Positions 1-11,472 of a stretch of DNA of 64,000 bases are shown here, piece after piece (within the stretch, counting starts at the first letter, position 1; each line of letters opens with the position of its first letter). The position numbers were made by a program, and so were the translations under genes. The notes under the pieces are model-generated. The model ran no database searches, had not been told where the DNA came from, and saw nothing but the letters and a program-made list of their open reading frames with translations. The stretch is from Streptomyces sp. NBC_01723 (GTDB lineage Bacteria > Actinomycetota > Actinomycetes > Streptomycetales > Streptomycetaceae): assembly GCF_036246005.1 (NCBI RefSeq), contig NZ_CP109171.1, positions 5,630,001 through 5,694,000 of the forward strand. The letters are read 5' to 3'.

Positions 1-975
1 TCCGGCGGGACCGAGGCCGACAATCTCGCCGTCAAGGGCCTGTACTGGGCCCGGCGCGACGCCGACCCGGCCCGCACCCGGGTGCTGGCCAGCCCCGTCG
101 AACACCACGCGGTCCTCGACGCGGTGCACTGGCTGGGCGAGCACGAGGGCGCCCGGGTCGAGTACCTGCCCGTGGACGCCCACGGCCGCGTGCACCCCGA
201 CACGCTGCGCGAGGCCGTCGCCCGCAACCCCGACGACGTCGCCCTCGCCACCGTCATGTGGGCCAACAACGAGATCGGCACCATCCTGCCGGTCCGTGAA
301 CTCGCCGACGTGGCCGCCGAGTTCGGCGTACCGCTGCACGCCGACGCGGTCCAGGCTGTCGGCCAGCTCCCGGTCGACTTCGCCGCCTCCGGGCTCGCCG
401 CGATGACCGTTTCCGGCCACAAGATCGGCGGCCCCTACGGCATCGGCGCGCTGCTCCTCGGCCGCGAGTACACCCCGGTGCCCGTCCTGCACGGCGGCGG
501 CCAGGAACGCCACGTCCGCTCCGGCACCCTCGACGTCCCCGCCATCGCCTCCTTCGCGGTCGCCGGACGCCTCGCCGCCGAGCAGCGCGAGTGGTTCGCC
601 CGCGAGATCGGCGCCCTGCGCGACGACCTGGTCGACGCCGTCCGCACGGCGGTCCCGGACGCCATCCTCGGCGGCGATCCGGCACCGGAGGGGCGCCTGC
701 CGGCCAACGCCCACTTCACCTTCCCCGGCTGCGAGGGCGACTCCCTGCTGCTCCTGCTCGACGCCCAGGGCATCGAGTGCTCCACCGGCTCCGCCTGCAC
801 GGCGGGCGTCGCCCAGCCCAGCCATGTCCTGCTGGCCACCGGCACCGACCCCGACCTGGCCCGCGGCACCCTGCGCTTCTCCCTCGGCCACACCTCCACG
901 GAGGCCGACGTGGAGGCGCTCGGCAAGGCGATCGGACCCGCGGTGGAGCGGGCGCGGGCGGCCGGGCTGACGTAG
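1..975 (+). CDS. Cysteine desulfurase (NifS/IscS family), 5'-truncated
   Basis: The reading frame is open from the first base, so the N-terminus lies outside the window. The product is a PLP enzyme that takes sulfur from cysteine, leaving alanine and an enzyme-bound persulfide. Visible motifs are SGGTEADN at the very start, [10 protein letters not shown], the PLP-lysine motif [10 protein letters not shown] (Lys codon at 421) and the mobile cysteine loop [11 protein letters not shown] (Cys codon at 778). The last three are, in order, the cofactor aspartate region, the Schiff-base lysine and the persulfide cysteine. mnmA lies on the same strand 0.8 kb downstream. MnmA needs persulfide sulfur for tRNA thiolation, so this enzyme is a likely donor (inference). 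An opposite-strand amidase gene lies between them, so the two are probably not one transcript. Confidence 0.93.
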   Translation, partial: SGGTEADNLAVKGLYWARRDADPARTRVLASPVEHHAVLDAVHWLGEHEGARVEYLPVDAHGRVHPDTLREAVARNPDDVALATVMWANNEIGTILPVRELADVAAEFGVPLHADAVQAVGQLPVDFAASGLAAMTVSGHKIGGPYGIGALLLGREYTPVPVLHGGGQERHVRSGTLDVPAIASFAVAGRLAAEQREWFAREIGALRDDLVDAVRTAVPDAILGGDPAPEGRLPANAHFTFPGCEGDSLLLLLDAQGIECSTGSACTAGVAQPSHVLLATGTDPDLARGTLRFSLGHTSTEADVEALGKAIGPAVERARAAGLT

Positions 976-997
976 GCCCGCGAGCCGGGCGGCCTAC
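972..997. terminator. Small bidirectional terminator between convergent genes
   Basis: GTAGGCC (972-978) and GGCCTAC (991-997) form a 7-bp stem with a 12-nt GC-rich loop. The stop codons of the desulfurase (973-975) and of the opposite amidase (994-996) both fall in the stem arms. There is no clear U-tract on either side. Confidence 0.45.
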
Positions 998-1722
998 GCC
1001 CCGGACCGGGACGGACTGGGTGACGGGGTGCTCGTGGCCGCCCGGCGCACCAGCTTCATGTACCGCTCCCAGTCCCAGTGCGGGCCCGGGTCGGTGTGGT
1101 CGGTGCCCGGCACCTCCACGTGGCCGATGATGTGCTCGCGGTCCAGGGGTATGTCGTACCGCGCGCAGATGCCCGCCGTCAGCCGCGCGGAGGCGGCGTA
1201 CATCGCGTCGGTGAAGTCCTGCGGGCGGTCCACGAAGCCCTCGTGCTCGATGCCGACACTGCGTTCGTTGTAGTCGCGGTTGCCCGCGTGGTACGCCACG
1301 TCCAGCTCGCGGATCATCTGGGTGACGCCCCCGTCCTGGCCCACGATGTAGTGCGTGGCCGCCTGGTGCCCCGGGTCCTGGAACGCCTTCACCGCGCTGT
1401 CGAAACTGCCCTGCGTCACATGCACGATCACCATGTCGACGCCGAAGTCGTCCGGCCGGTCGGCCCGCCGCCAGTTCGCGTCCGCCGCCGCCACCCAGCG
1501 CGCGCCGGAGTAGTCGACCGCGCCCTCCTCGCGGGGCCGCTCGACGCCCGGCACCCGCCACCACAGCCGGGCCAGCTCGTCGCGGGCCAGCACGGCCGTG
1601 CCCACGGCCGCGGCGGCACCGCCGACGATCAGCGCGCGCCGGCCGATCCGCCGGTCCGCGTCGCCGGACCCGCCCGCCGACCCGTCCGCGGACCCACTCG
1701 TGGATTCGTGCTTCGCCCCCAT
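994..1722 (-). CDS. Tat-exported N-acetylmuramoyl-L-alanine amidase (Amidase_2/PGRP fold)
   Basis: A 242-aa protein. The first ~25 residues are Ser/Gly/Asp-rich. A twin-arginine signal follows: [12 protein letters not shown], then an Ala-rich hydrophobic stretch (~residues 25-45), which points to Tat export. The rest matches the zinc amidase fold of T7 lysozyme and PGRPs. VIVHVTQG carries the first zinc His, and [19 protein letters not shown] carries the second His and the acidic ligand region. Such enzymes cut the amide between N-acetylmuramic acid and the peptide stem. The start is ATG at 1722 with a GAAG ribosome site. It is divergent from mnmA across 61 bp and convergent with the desulfurase. 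The substrate is inferred from family only. Confidence 0.82.
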   Translation of the reverse strand: MGAKHESTSGSADGSAGGSGDADRRIGRRALIVGGAAAAVGTAVLARDELARLWWRVPGVERPREEGAVDYSGARWVAAADANWRRADRPDDFGVDMVIVHVTQGSFDSAVKAFQDPGHQAATHYIVGQDGGVTQMIRELDVAYHAGNRDYNERSVGIEHEGFVDRPQDFTDAMYAASARLTAGICARYDIPLDREHIIGHVEVPGTDHTDPGPHWDWERYMKLVRRAATSTPSPSPSRSGA

Positions 1723-1783
1723 GCGATCTTCAACGCATACTCGCGCGCTCCGGTTCCCGCCCTCCCCTTACTCTGGAAGGGTT

Positions 1784-2914
1784 ATGACTGACACCCCGCA
1801 GCGCACCCGTCCCCTTCGCGTCCTCGCCGCCATGTCGGGCGGGGTCGACTCCGCCGTCGCCGCCGCCCGCGCGGCCGAGGCGGGGCACGACGTGACCGGC
1901 GTCCACCTCGCGCTCTCCGCGAACCCGCAGTCCTTCCGCACCGGCGCCCGGGGCTGTTGCACCATCGAGGACTCACGCGACGCCCGCCGCGCCGCGGACG
2001 TCATCGGCATCCCGTTCTACGTGTGGGACCTCGCCGACCGGTTCCGCGAGGACGTGGTCGAGGACTTCGTCGCCGAGTACGAGGCCGGCCGCACCCCGAA
2101 CCCGTGCCTGCGCTGCAACGAGAAGATCAAGTTCGCCGCGCTGCTCGACAAGGCGCTGGCCCTCGGCTTCGACGCCGTCTGCACCGGCCACTACGCCAAG
2201 GTGATCCTGCGCGAGGACGGCGTCCGCGAACTGCACCGCGCCTCCGACATGGCCAAGGACCAGAGCTACGTCCTCGGCGTGCTGGACGACCGGCAGCTCG
2301 CCCACGCGATGTTCCCGCTCGGCGACACGCTCACCACCAAGGACGAGATCCGCGCGGAGGCGGAGCGCAGGGGCCTCGCGGTGGCCAAGAAGCCCGACTC
2401 GCACGACATCTGCTTCATCGCGGACGGCGACACCCAGGGCTTCCTCGCCGACCGCCTCGGCCGCGCCGAGGGCGACATCGTCGACGAGGCGGGCAACCGG
2501 CTCGGCACCCACGAGGGCGCCTACGGCTACACCATCGGCCAGCGCAAGGGGCTCCGGATCGGCACCCCGGCCCCCGACGGCAAGCCGCGCTACGTCCTGG
2601 ACATCTCGCCCGTGGACAACACCGTCACGGTCGGCCCGGCCGCGGCGCTGGACGTCGACGCCCTCCGCGCGATCAAGCCCCGCTGGTGCGGCGCCGCCCC
2701 CGTCGGCCCCGGCACCTACACGGCCCAGCTGCGCGCCCACGGCGGCGAGACCGAGGTGCGGGCCGAGCTGGTCGACGACGCACTGGAGGTGTCCTTCGCG
2801 GAGCCGGTGCGCGGCGTCGCCCCCGGCCAGGCGATCGTGCTGTACGACGGCACACGCGTGGTGGGCTCGGCGACGATCGCCTCCACCACGCGCGCGACCG
2901 CCGGCGCGGCCTGA
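1784..2914 (+). CDS. mnmA: tRNA-specific 2-thiouridylase MnmA
   Basis: A 376-aa protein that makes the 2-thio group of U34 in Glu, Gln and Lys tRNAs, using ATP and a persulfide. The ATP-binding PP-loop SGGVDS is at residues 18-23. The two catalytic cysteines of the family are present: C108 in PNPCLRCN and C210 in [18 protein letters not shown] and the C-terminal beta-barrel follow. The frame is open about 190 bp upstream, but ATG 1784 is preceded by GGAAGG at 1775-1780 and gives the normal MnmA N-terminus. A cysteine desulfurase gene upstream is the probable sulfur source. The gene is convergent with a hydrolase gene. Confidence 0.96.
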   Translation: MTDTPQRTRPLRVLAAMSGGVDSAVAAARAAEAGHDVTGVHLALSANPQSFRTGARGCCTIEDSRDARRAADVIGIPFYVWDLADRFREDVVEDFVAEYEAGRTPNPCLRCNEKIKFAALLDKALALGFDAVCTGHYAKVILREDGVRELHRASDMAKDQSYVLGVLDDRQLAHAMFPLGDTLTTKDEIRAEAERRGLAVAKKPDSHDICFIADGDTQGFLADRLGRAEGDIVDEAGNRLGTHEGAYGYTIGQRKGLRIGTPAPDGKPRYVLDISPVDNTVTVGPAAALDVDALRAIKPRWCGAAPVGPGTYTAQLRAHGGETEVRAELVDDALEVSFAEPVRGVAPGQAIVLYDGTRVVGSATIASTTRATAGAA

Positions 2915-2984
2915 ACACGGAGCCCGTCGTCCGGACCGAAGCCACCGGAGACAACCGGCGTCGTCCCCTGGGGCCCGCCCGGGC

Positions 2985-3764
2985 TCACTGACCCAGGAAC
3001 TCCGTCAGCACCGGCGCCAGTACGCCCGGCTCCACCATGTGGGCCTGTCCCGCCACGGTGCCGTAGGTGCCGCGCGGTGCCGCGTCGGCGACCGCCCGGG
3101 CCGCCTCGTGCCACCAGGCGTCGCTCGCGCCGCCCGCGAGGGCCAGCAGGGGAGCGGTGATCGAGGCGATCCCGGCCTCCGGGACCCGGCTGTCGCCCAT
3201 CACCGCGTCGTCGTACGCCAGACTCGGCGCGACCGACTCCATGCCCGCCCACATCGGCGACTGCCGGGCGCCCCGGATCATGTCCTCGCCCAGGCCGGTC
3301 CGGCGCAGGAACAGCTCCACCGCGTCCCCGCGCCGGTCCTTGCCGAGCGCCTCGGCGAGCCCCTCGGTGTACTCCGCGGCGGACCGCGCCGCGGCGTCGT
3401 CCATCGCGTACGGCACCTCGTACACGGCGACCCGGCGCACCGGCAGCCCGCTCGCCGCCGCGCGGAGCGCCAGCGCGCCGCCCGACGACATGCCGTAGAG
3501 ACTCGCCTCGCCGCCCACCGCCTCGATCAGGGCGGCCAGGTCCTCGATCTCGCGCTCGACCGCGTAGGGGGCCGTGTCGCCGCTCCCGCCGCGGCCCCGG
3601 CGGTCGTACACGGTGACGTCGAAGCGGTCCGACAGCTCCGCTGCCAGGGGCGCGGTCGTGGCGCCCGTCGACATCGCGCCGCTGACGAGGACCACCGCGG
3701 GTCCCCGCCCGCTGCGTTCGTAGGCGATGCGCGTGCCGTCGCGCGAAAGGGTGTTCTTCTCCAT
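2985..3764 (-). CDS. Alpha/beta-hydrolase
   Basis: A 259-aa protein with the alpha/beta-hydrolase layout. LVSGAMS forms the oxyanion strand near residue 25, YDRRGRGGS follows, and the nucleophile elbow is GMSSGG (Ser near residue 95). A late Asp region and GQAHMVEPGVL give the catalytic His near the C-terminus. The substrate cannot be told from the sequence. ATG 3764 was chosen because the open frame upstream has no family similarity. The gene lies 53 nt downstream of the DUF427 gene on the same strand, so the two may be co-transcribed. It is convergent with mnmA. Confidence 0.8.
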   Translation of the reverse strand: MEKNTLSRDGTRIAYERSGRGPAVVLVSGAMSTGATTAPLAAELSDRFDVTVYDRRGRGGSGDTAPYAVEREIEDLAALIEAVGGEASLYGMSSGGALALRAAASGLPVRRVAVYEVPYAMDDAAARSAAEYTEGLAEALGKDRRGDAVELFLRRTGLGEDMIRGARQSPMWAGMESVAPSLAYDDAVMGDSRVPEAGIASITAPLLALAGGASDAWWHEAARAVADAAPRGTYGTVAGQAHMVEPGVLAPVLTEFLGQ

Positions 3765-3817
3765 GTCTGTGCAGAGTGCCCCAATGCACGCGATTAACCG
3801 CTCAGGACACGGACGGC

Positions 3818-4141
3818 TCAGGAGACCTCGACGTCGTAGAAGCAGAGGTGGTCCTTGATCTCCGCCACCTCCGTCTTCGGGTCCGGGTACGCCCAGACCA
3901 GGTCGGCCGCCTCGGGCAGCGACCAGTAGGACGCGTCGCCCTTGAAGGGGCAGTGCGTCCGGGTGCCGGAGGGCGTCAGCAGGTCGAGCCGTACGTCCTC
4001 GGCCGGGATGTAGAAGCGGTCCGGACAGCCCGTCTCGTGCAGGACCAGCGCCTTGTCGCTCTCCGCCAGGACCCGGCCGCCGTGCACCGCGCGCACGTGC
4101 CGGTCGCTCGGCTCCACGGTGATGATGTGTCCCTTGGTCAC
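3818..4141 (-). CDS. DUF427 family protein
   Basis: A 107-aa protein with the DUF427 signature: a central RFYIPAEDVRLDLL strand, THCPFKGDASYWSL and AYPDPKTEVAEIKDHLCFYD. The family has a small beta-rich fold and no firmly established reaction. The start is GTG at 4141 with a strong GAGGAGG ribosome site. It is probably the first gene of a two-gene unit with the downstream alpha/beta-hydrolase, and it is divergent from the LOG-like gene across 89 bp. Confidence 0.8.
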   Translation of the reverse strand: MTKGHIITVEPSDRHVRAVHGGRVLAESDKALVLHETGCPDRFYIPAEDVRLDLLTPSGTRTHCPFKGDASYWSLPEAADLVWAYPDPKTEVAEIKDHLCFYDVEVS

Positions 4142-4230
4142 GTCGTCCTCCTCGGACAGTGGGTTCGGTCACTTCAGCGCGTCCGGAAGCCGGGTTCTTC
4201 CCCGCCGGGCGCCGAACGTACCGTTGCCCC

Positions 4231-4770
4231 ATGAACATCTGCGTCTTCCTCTCCGCCGCGGACCTCGACGCGCGCTACACCGGCCCCGCGAAGGAGTTCG
4301 CCGAACTCCTCGGCAAGGGCGGCCACACCCTCGTCTGGGGCGGCTCCGACGTCGGCCTGATGAAGGTGGTCGCCGACGGCGTGCAGGGGGCCGGAGGGCG
4401 GCTGCTGGGTGTCTCGGTGGACTTCCTGGCCGCCAAGGCGCGCGAGGGCGCCGACGAGATGGTGATCGCGGGGGACCTCGCCGAGCGCAAGCGGCTGCTG
4501 CTGGAGAAGGCCGACGCCGTGGTGATCATGGTCGGCGGCACCGGCACCCTCGACGAGGCGACGGAGATCCTGGAGCTGAAGAAGCACGGGCACACCGACA
4601 AGCCGGTCGTCCTGCTCAACACGGCCGGCTTCTACGACGGCCTCAAGGAGCAGTTCCGCCGCATGGAGGACGAGGGCTTCCTGCCCCGCCCCCTGGCCGA
4701 GCTGGTCTTCTTCGCCGAGGAGCCGGTCGGCGCGCTGGCCTACCTGGAGGAGAGCCAGGGCATCGAGTAG
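4231..4770 (+). CDS. LOG/TIGR00730-like Rossmann protein
   Basis: A 179-aa protein resembling the LOG family, formerly called lysine decarboxylase-like. Proven members remove ribose 5-phosphate from cytokinin nucleotides and related AMP derivatives. The N-terminus MNICVFLSAADLDARY and the glycine motif near residues 46-54 (VWGGSDVGLM) fit. The family's PGGxGTxxE signature appears as VGGTGTLDE near residue 93, with Val in place of Pro. The paired Arg of the classical motif is not obvious, so the reaction is uncertain. ATG 4231 has no ribosome site. TACCGT at 4219-4224 lies 6 nt before it, which suggests a leaderless mRNA. Confidence 0.75.
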   Translation: MNICVFLSAADLDARYTGPAKEFAELLGKGGHTLVWGGSDVGLMKVVADGVQGAGGRLLGVSVDFLAAKAREGADEMVIAGDLAERKRLLLEKADAVVIMVGGTGTLDEATEILELKKHGHTDKPVVLLNTAGFYDGLKEQFRRMEDEGFLPRPLAELVFFAEEPVGALAYLEESQGIE

Positions 4771-4796
4771 CCCCCCGGTGGTGCGAGCATGGCGGC

Positions 4797-5486
4797 ATGG
4801 CTACACATGTGATCACCGGAGCGGGCTCCGGCATCGGCGCGGCCGTCACCCGCCGCCTGCACGAGCGCGGCGACGAAGTCGTCCTGCATGCGCGCGACGC
4901 GGGCCGCGCCAAGGAACTGGCGGCCGCCTACCCCGGTGCGAAGACGCTGGTCGGCGATCTGGCCGACCCGGAGAAGCTCTCCTGGGCCTTCTCGCACCAG
5001 ACGCTGCCCGAGCGCGTGGACTCGCTGCTGCACATCGCCGGCGTCGTCGACCTCGGACCGGTCGGCGACCTCACCCCGAAGACCTGGCGCCACCAGCTGG
5101 CCGTGAACCTCGTCGCCCCCGCCGAGCTGACCCGCCTCTTCCTGCCCCAGCTCCGGGTCGCCCAGGGCCAGGTGCTGTTCGTCAACTCCGGTTCCGGCCT
5201 CAACGCCCACGCCGGCTGGTCGGCGTACGGCGCCTCCAAGCACGGCCTCAAGGCGCTCGCCGACGCCCTGCGCCAGGAGGAGCACGCGAACGGCGTCCGC
5301 GTCACCTCCGTCTACCCGGGCCGCACCGCCAGCCCGATGCAGGCCAAGGTCCACCAGCAGGAGGGCAAGGAGTACGACGCGTCGCGGTGGATCGACCCCG
5401 AGTCGGTCGCCACGACCATCCTGACGGCCCTCGACCTCCCGAGGGACGCCGAGATCAACGACCTCACGGTCCGCCCGGGAAGGTGA
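4797..5486 (+). CDS. Short-chain dehydrogenase/reductase
   Basis: A 229-aa classical SDR. The nucleotide motif TGAGSGIG is at residues 6-13, with the HARD segment just after beta-2. The catalytic triad is Ser in VNSGSG, then Y144 and K148 in YGASK. YPGRTASP is the usual post-catalytic loop. Cofactor preference and substrate are not clear. ATG 4797 lacks a ribosome site and follows GAGCAT (4785-4790) by 6 nt, so the mRNA may be leaderless. It sits 26 nt after the LOG-like gene. A second ATG at 4789 is out of frame. Confidence 0.87.
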   Translation: MATHVITGAGSGIGAAVTRRLHERGDEVVLHARDAGRAKELAAAYPGAKTLVGDLADPEKLSWAFSHQTLPERVDSLLHIAGVVDLGPVGDLTPKTWRHQLAVNLVAPAELTRLFLPQLRVAQGQVLFVNSGSGLNAHAGWSAYGASKHGLKALADALRQEEHANGVRVTSVYPGRTASPMQAKVHQQEGKEYDASRWIDPESVATTILTALDLPRDAEINDLTVRPGR

Positions 5487-5516
5487 CGCCGGCGGGGTGT
5501 TCCGTAGGCTGCTGCG

Positions 5517-6524
5517 GTGAGTGAAAACAGCCAGTCCAGCTTCGGTCCCGCCACGGGCGTCGGCTCCCTCCCGGGGGACGACGCCCGCGAGGCCGTCAAG
5601 ACCGCCACGGGCACCTTCGAGGACTTCCCCTTCCTCCCCGAACTGCCCGCCCGAGGCCCCGGCGCCGACATGATCGGCCGCACCGCCGGGATGCTCGTCG
5701 AGCTGTACGCGCGCGTGGAGCCCAGCGGCTGGCGGCTGGGCGACCGGCCCGGACGCGACACCAAACGGGCCCGCGCCTGGCTCGGGGAGGACCTGGACGC
5801 CCTGGAGGAGTTCACGCAGGGCTACCAGGGGCCGCTGAAGGTCCAGGCCGTCGGCCCGTGGACGCTCGCCGCGGCCCTCGAACTCCGGGGCGGCGAGGCG
5901 GTCCTGTCCGACGCCGGCGCCTGCCGCGACCTCGCCGCCTCGCTCGCCGAGGGCCTGCGCCTGCACCTGGCGGAGGTGCGGCGCCGCGTGCCCGGCGCCC
6001 GTGTCGTCCTCCAGCTCGACGAGCCCTCGCTCACCGCCGTCCTGCGCGGCCAGGTACGCACCGCCAGTGGTTACCGCACCCACCGTGCCGTGGACCGCCA
6101 GGTCGTCGAGGCCACCCTGCGCGACGTCGCCGGGGCGCACGGCGGCGACCCCGTCGTGGTCCACTCCTGCGCACCGGACGTCCCCTTCGCCCTGCTGCGC
6201 CGGGCGGGCGTCGCGGGCATCTCCTTCGACTTCTCGCTCCTCACCGAGCGTGACGACGAGGCGCTCGGCGAGGCGGTCGAGTCGGGCACCCGGCTCTTCG
6301 CCGGTGTCGTGCCCGGCACCGACGGCCCGTTGTCAGACCCTGCCGGTAGCGTCATGGGTGTCAGGACGCTGTGGCGCAGGCTGGGGCTGCGGCCGGAGCT
6401 GCTCGCGGAGGCGGTCACCGTCACCCCGTCGTGCGGACTCGCGGGCGCTTCCCCCGCGTACGCCCGCCGGGCCCTCGCCCAGTGCGTCCGGGCGGCGAGA
6501 TCCCTCGCGGACAACCCAGAGTAA
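5517..6524 (+). CDS. MetE C-terminal-like zinc methyltransferase-fold protein
   Basis: A 335-aa protein related to the C-terminal (UROD/MetE-like) barrel of cobalamin-independent methionine synthase, without the N-terminal MetE barrel. TGVGSLPG begins the barrel and LQLDEPSL contains the conserved Asp. VVHSCAPD supplies the His and Cys, and TPSCGLAG the last Cys, of the family's zinc site. A thiol methyl transfer is therefore plausible, but methionine synthesis itself is not shown. The start is GTG at 5517, 6 nt after a TAGGCT -10-like box at 5505-5510, so it is probably leaderless. It ends 9 nt before ligA. Confidence 0.78.
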   Translation: MSENSQSSFGPATGVGSLPGDDAREAVKTATGTFEDFPFLPELPARGPGADMIGRTAGMLVELYARVEPSGWRLGDRPGRDTKRARAWLGEDLDALEEFTQGYQGPLKVQAVGPWTLAAALELRGGEAVLSDAGACRDLAASLAEGLRLHLAEVRRRVPGARVVLQLDEPSLTAVLRGQVRTASGYRTHRAVDRQVVEATLRDVAGAHGGDPVVVHSCAPDVPFALLRRAGVAGISFDFSLLTERDDEALGEAVESGTRLFAGVVPGTDGPLSDPAGSVMGVRTLWRRLGLRPELLAEAVTVTPSCGLAGASPAYARRALAQCVRAARSLADNPE

Positions 6525-8738
<2,214 letters not shown>

Positions 8739-8899
8739 CGGTTGAAGGCCACCCGATCGGCGCATATCAGATGCATAAGGGTGGCCGGGTCGCATTCGGG
8801 CAACCGTCGACGACCGGTGCCCCTGGAAGCCTTCCGCGGCCTACTGTTGAGGTGTGCACCTGCCGTGCCCAGCCGCGGTCGGGGCACCCCCTGCCGCGA

Positions 8900-8926
8900 G
8901 GGACAGGGACAGGGACAGGGGCAGGG
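8900..8926 (+). other. Candidate G-quadruplex in the rmdB upstream region
   Basis: Five G-runs are separated by only 2-3 nt: GGGACA repeated three times, then GGGG CA GGG. This meets the usual G3N1-7 quadruplex pattern on the coding strand. It lies about 80 nt before the rmdB start, in a 268-nt intergenic region that otherwise shows nothing clear. Confidence 0.55.
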
Positions 8927-9006
8927 TCTTCCAACGCGGAGCCGTTGATGGTTGTCGGGCGTCCGACCGCGTGGCGTGGGCACCGCAGGCTGTGAGAGGG
9001 ACGGGA

Positions 9007-11244
9007 ATGGAACCGACCGAGAGCGCCGCCGCGGGCTCACGGCTGCGCCTGCGTCGCATGACGGACGCGTGGCACGCGGGCCGGTGGGTGGGGCTACGCG
9101 CGGGTGGTGCCCTCTATCCCGCGGCGAGCGTCCGCGGATCGGTGCCGCCGGTCCCGGGCCACGCCCCCGGCCTGTCCGGCGCCGAGAGCGAACGGCACCC
9201 GTCCTGGCCCGCGTTGCCCGCGGCCGTCGTCGCGACCGCCGCCTTCGTGCTGGGCGCCGGGTTCTACCGGGCGTTCACCGGCGGCCACGCCCTCTTCCCG
9301 GACGGCACCGCCGGGTGGTCCCTCGCCGTACTGGCCGGCGTCGTCGTCGGCCACCTCGTCATGCTCGGCCGCTCCCGCTGGTGGGGCGGTACCGGCTCCG
9401 GCGCCGCCCTCACCCTCGCCGTCCTGCTGCTGTACGGCTGGCTTCCGGCCGGCATGGTCAGCCTCACCGTCGTCGTCCTGGTCGGCATAGCCCGCCGGGG
9501 CCGCTGGCGGCAGGGCGTCCTGCACGGCGCGGTGGACCTCCTCGGCGTCGCCGCGGGCGCCCTGCTGCTGGGCGTCTGCGGCTCCGTACCGTCGGTGGAG
9601 GAGCCCTGGGACCCCAACACCTGGGGCGTGTACGCGGCGCCCAAGGTGGTGCTCGTCGCCGCCGCCTATCTCGCCGTCACCCGCGGCCTGTTGTGGTACC
9701 TCCAGACGCCCCGCCCCGGTCTGAGCACCGTTGCCCGCACCGCCCTGGTCAGGCACGGCCTGGTCGCCGTCGCCCTGCTCGGCATAGCCCCGCTGATCTG
9801 CGTCGTCGCCGTCGCCAAGCCGCTGCTGCTGCCGCTGTTCGCCATCCCGCTGATCGCCCTCGACTCCACCCTGTGGATCGCCCGCGCCCGCGCCGAGGAA
9901 CAGCTCCGCGACCCCCTCACCGGACTGCCCAACCGGCAGTGGCTCCTGGAGCGGACCTGGACCGCGCTGGACGACGCCGAGCGCATCGGCGCCCGCACCG
10001 CCCTGATGCTGATCGACCTCGACCGCTTCCGTTCGGTCAACGACACCCTCGGCCACCTCGCCGGCGACCGGCTGCTGCTTCAGACCGCCGACCGGCTGCG
10101 GCAGGCCCTTCCGCGCGGGGCGGAGGCCGCGCGGCTCGGCGGCGACGAGTTCGCCGTCTTACTGCCCGTCGCCGACTCCACCACGTCGGCGACCCGGATC
10201 GCCCGGGGACTCGTCGCCGCGCTCAGCTCCCCGATGGACCTGGACGGACTCACCCTCGTCCTGGAGGCCAGCGCCGGCGTCGCCGTCTTCCCCGACCACG
10301 CGCTGGACGCCGAAGGACTGCTGCGCCGCGCCGACGTGGCGATGTACCAGGCCAAGCGGGACCGTACGGGCGTGGAGGTCTACGAGTCCAAGCGGGACTC
10401 CAACACCCCGGACCGCCTCGGCCTGCTGGGCGACCTGCGCCGGGCCCTGGACGCCCACGAGGTCCAGCTCCACTACCAGCCCAAGGTGCGGTTCGACGGA
10501 CAGGTCGCCGGCCTGGAGGCGCTGGTCCGGTGGGTGCACCCCGAGCGCGGCAAGGTCCCGCCGGACGAGTTCATAGCGATCGCCGAGTCCTCCGGGCTGA
10601 TGCCCCACCTCACCGAGTACGTGCTGGAGACGGCGCTCGAACAGGTCGCCCAGTGGCGCTCGCAGGGACTCTTCGTGCCGGTCGCGGTCAACGTCTCCCC
10701 GCGCGACGTCCACACCCCCGGCTTCGCGGGCTCGGTGGCCGCCCGGCTGGCCCGGCACGGAGTCCCCGCGGGAGCGCTCCAACTGGAGATCACCGAGCAC
10801 GTCCTCCTCGAGGACCCGCAGCGCGCCGCCGACACCCTCAACGCGCTGACCGGGCACGGCGTGAAGATGTCCCTGGACGACTTCGGCACCGGCTACTCCT
10901 CCCTCGTCCATCTGCGCAGGCTCCCGGTCAGCGAGCTGAAGATCGACCGCTCGTTCGTGGCCCGGCTGGCCGTGGATGCCGAGGACGCGGCCATCGTGCG
11001 CTGCACCGTCGACCTCGCCCACTCGCTCGGCCTGCTCGTCGTCGCCGAGGGCGTCGAGGACGACGAGACCTGGGAGGGCCTGCGCGACCTGGGCTGCGAC
11101 GCCGTACAGGGGTGGCTGGTCGCGGCGGCGATGCCGCCGGAGGAGACGACGGCGTGGCTGCGGGCGCGGGGGTCGCGGGGGTGGCAGCGGCCCGCGCCGG
11201 CGCTGCCGGCTGCCGCCGGGGACGACCCGGGGCGGGCCGGGTAG
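9007..11244 (+). CDS. rmdB: Membrane GGDEF-EAL c-di-GMP enzyme, RmdB-like
   Basis: A 745-aa protein with an N-terminal membrane region of about six to seven hydrophobic segments (residues ~60-290), a GGDEF domain and an EAL domain. GGDEF is intact at residues 378-382 and EAL at 504-506 (LEALVRW). DDFGTGYSS and KIDRSFV are also intact, so phosphodiesterase activity is well supported, and cyclase or GTP-sensing by GGDEF is possible. Its position directly after ligA matches the S. coelicolor phosphodiesterase RmdB, which affects development. The start is ATG 9007 with GAGGGACGGGA before it. The L385 codon (10159-10161) is TTA, so translation should need the bldA tRNA. Confidence 0.9.
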   Translation: MEPTESAAAGSRLRLRRMTDAWHAGRWVGLRAGGALYPAASVRGSVPPVPGHAPGLSGAESERHPSWPALPAAVVATAAFVLGAGFYRAFTGGHALFPDGTAGWSLAVLAGVVVGHLVMLGRSRWWGGTGSGAALTLAVLLLYGWLPAGMVSLTVVVLVGIARRGRWRQGVLHGAVDLLGVAAGALLLGVCGSVPSVEEPWDPNTWGVYAAPKVVLVAAAYLAVTRGLLWYLQTPRPGLSTVARTALVRHGLVAVALLGIAPLICVVAVAKPLLLPLFAIPLIALDSTLWIARARAEEQLRDPLTGLPNRQWLLERTWTALDDAERIGARTALMLIDLDRFRSVNDTLGHLAGDRLLLQTADRLRQALPRGAEAARLGGDEFAVLLPVADSTTSATRIARGLVAALSSPMDLDGLTLVLEASAGVAVFPDHALDAEGLLRRADVAMYQAKRDRTGVEVYESKRDSNTPDRLGLLGDLRRALDAHEVQLHYQPKVRFDGQVAGLEALVRWVHPERGKVPPDEFIAIAESSGLMPHLTEYVLETALEQVAQWRSQGLFVPVAVNVSPRDVHTPGFAGSVAARLARHGVPAGALQLEITEHVLLEDPQRAADTLNALTGHGVKMSLDDFGTGYSSLVHLRRLPVSELKIDRSFVARLAVDAEDAAIVRCTVDLAHSLGLLVVAEGVEDDETWEGLRDLGCDAVQGWLVAAAMPPEETTAWLRARGSRGWQRPAPALPAAAGDDPGRAG

Positions 11245-11472
11245 GCACGCCGGTGCCATGGTTCGGCCGTCGGTCGGGTGCGGCTTCGTCGTGGCTGGTC
11301 GCGCCCGCGCGGCGGAGCCGCTGATCGACACAGCCCCGCGCTCCTTTGCGGCGCTCCCGCGCCGTATCCGGGGCGCTGAGGGAAACCGTTTAACGTGCAC
11401 GAGGTCCCGCCCCATAGGATTGGGCCAAACCGACTTGCCCGTAGAAACACACTCACCCCAGAGGAACGCTGC

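Noticed and set aside
11244..11257. GGCAC-GCCG-GTGCC as a terminator of rmdB
   Set aside because: Only a 5-bp stem with no T-run.
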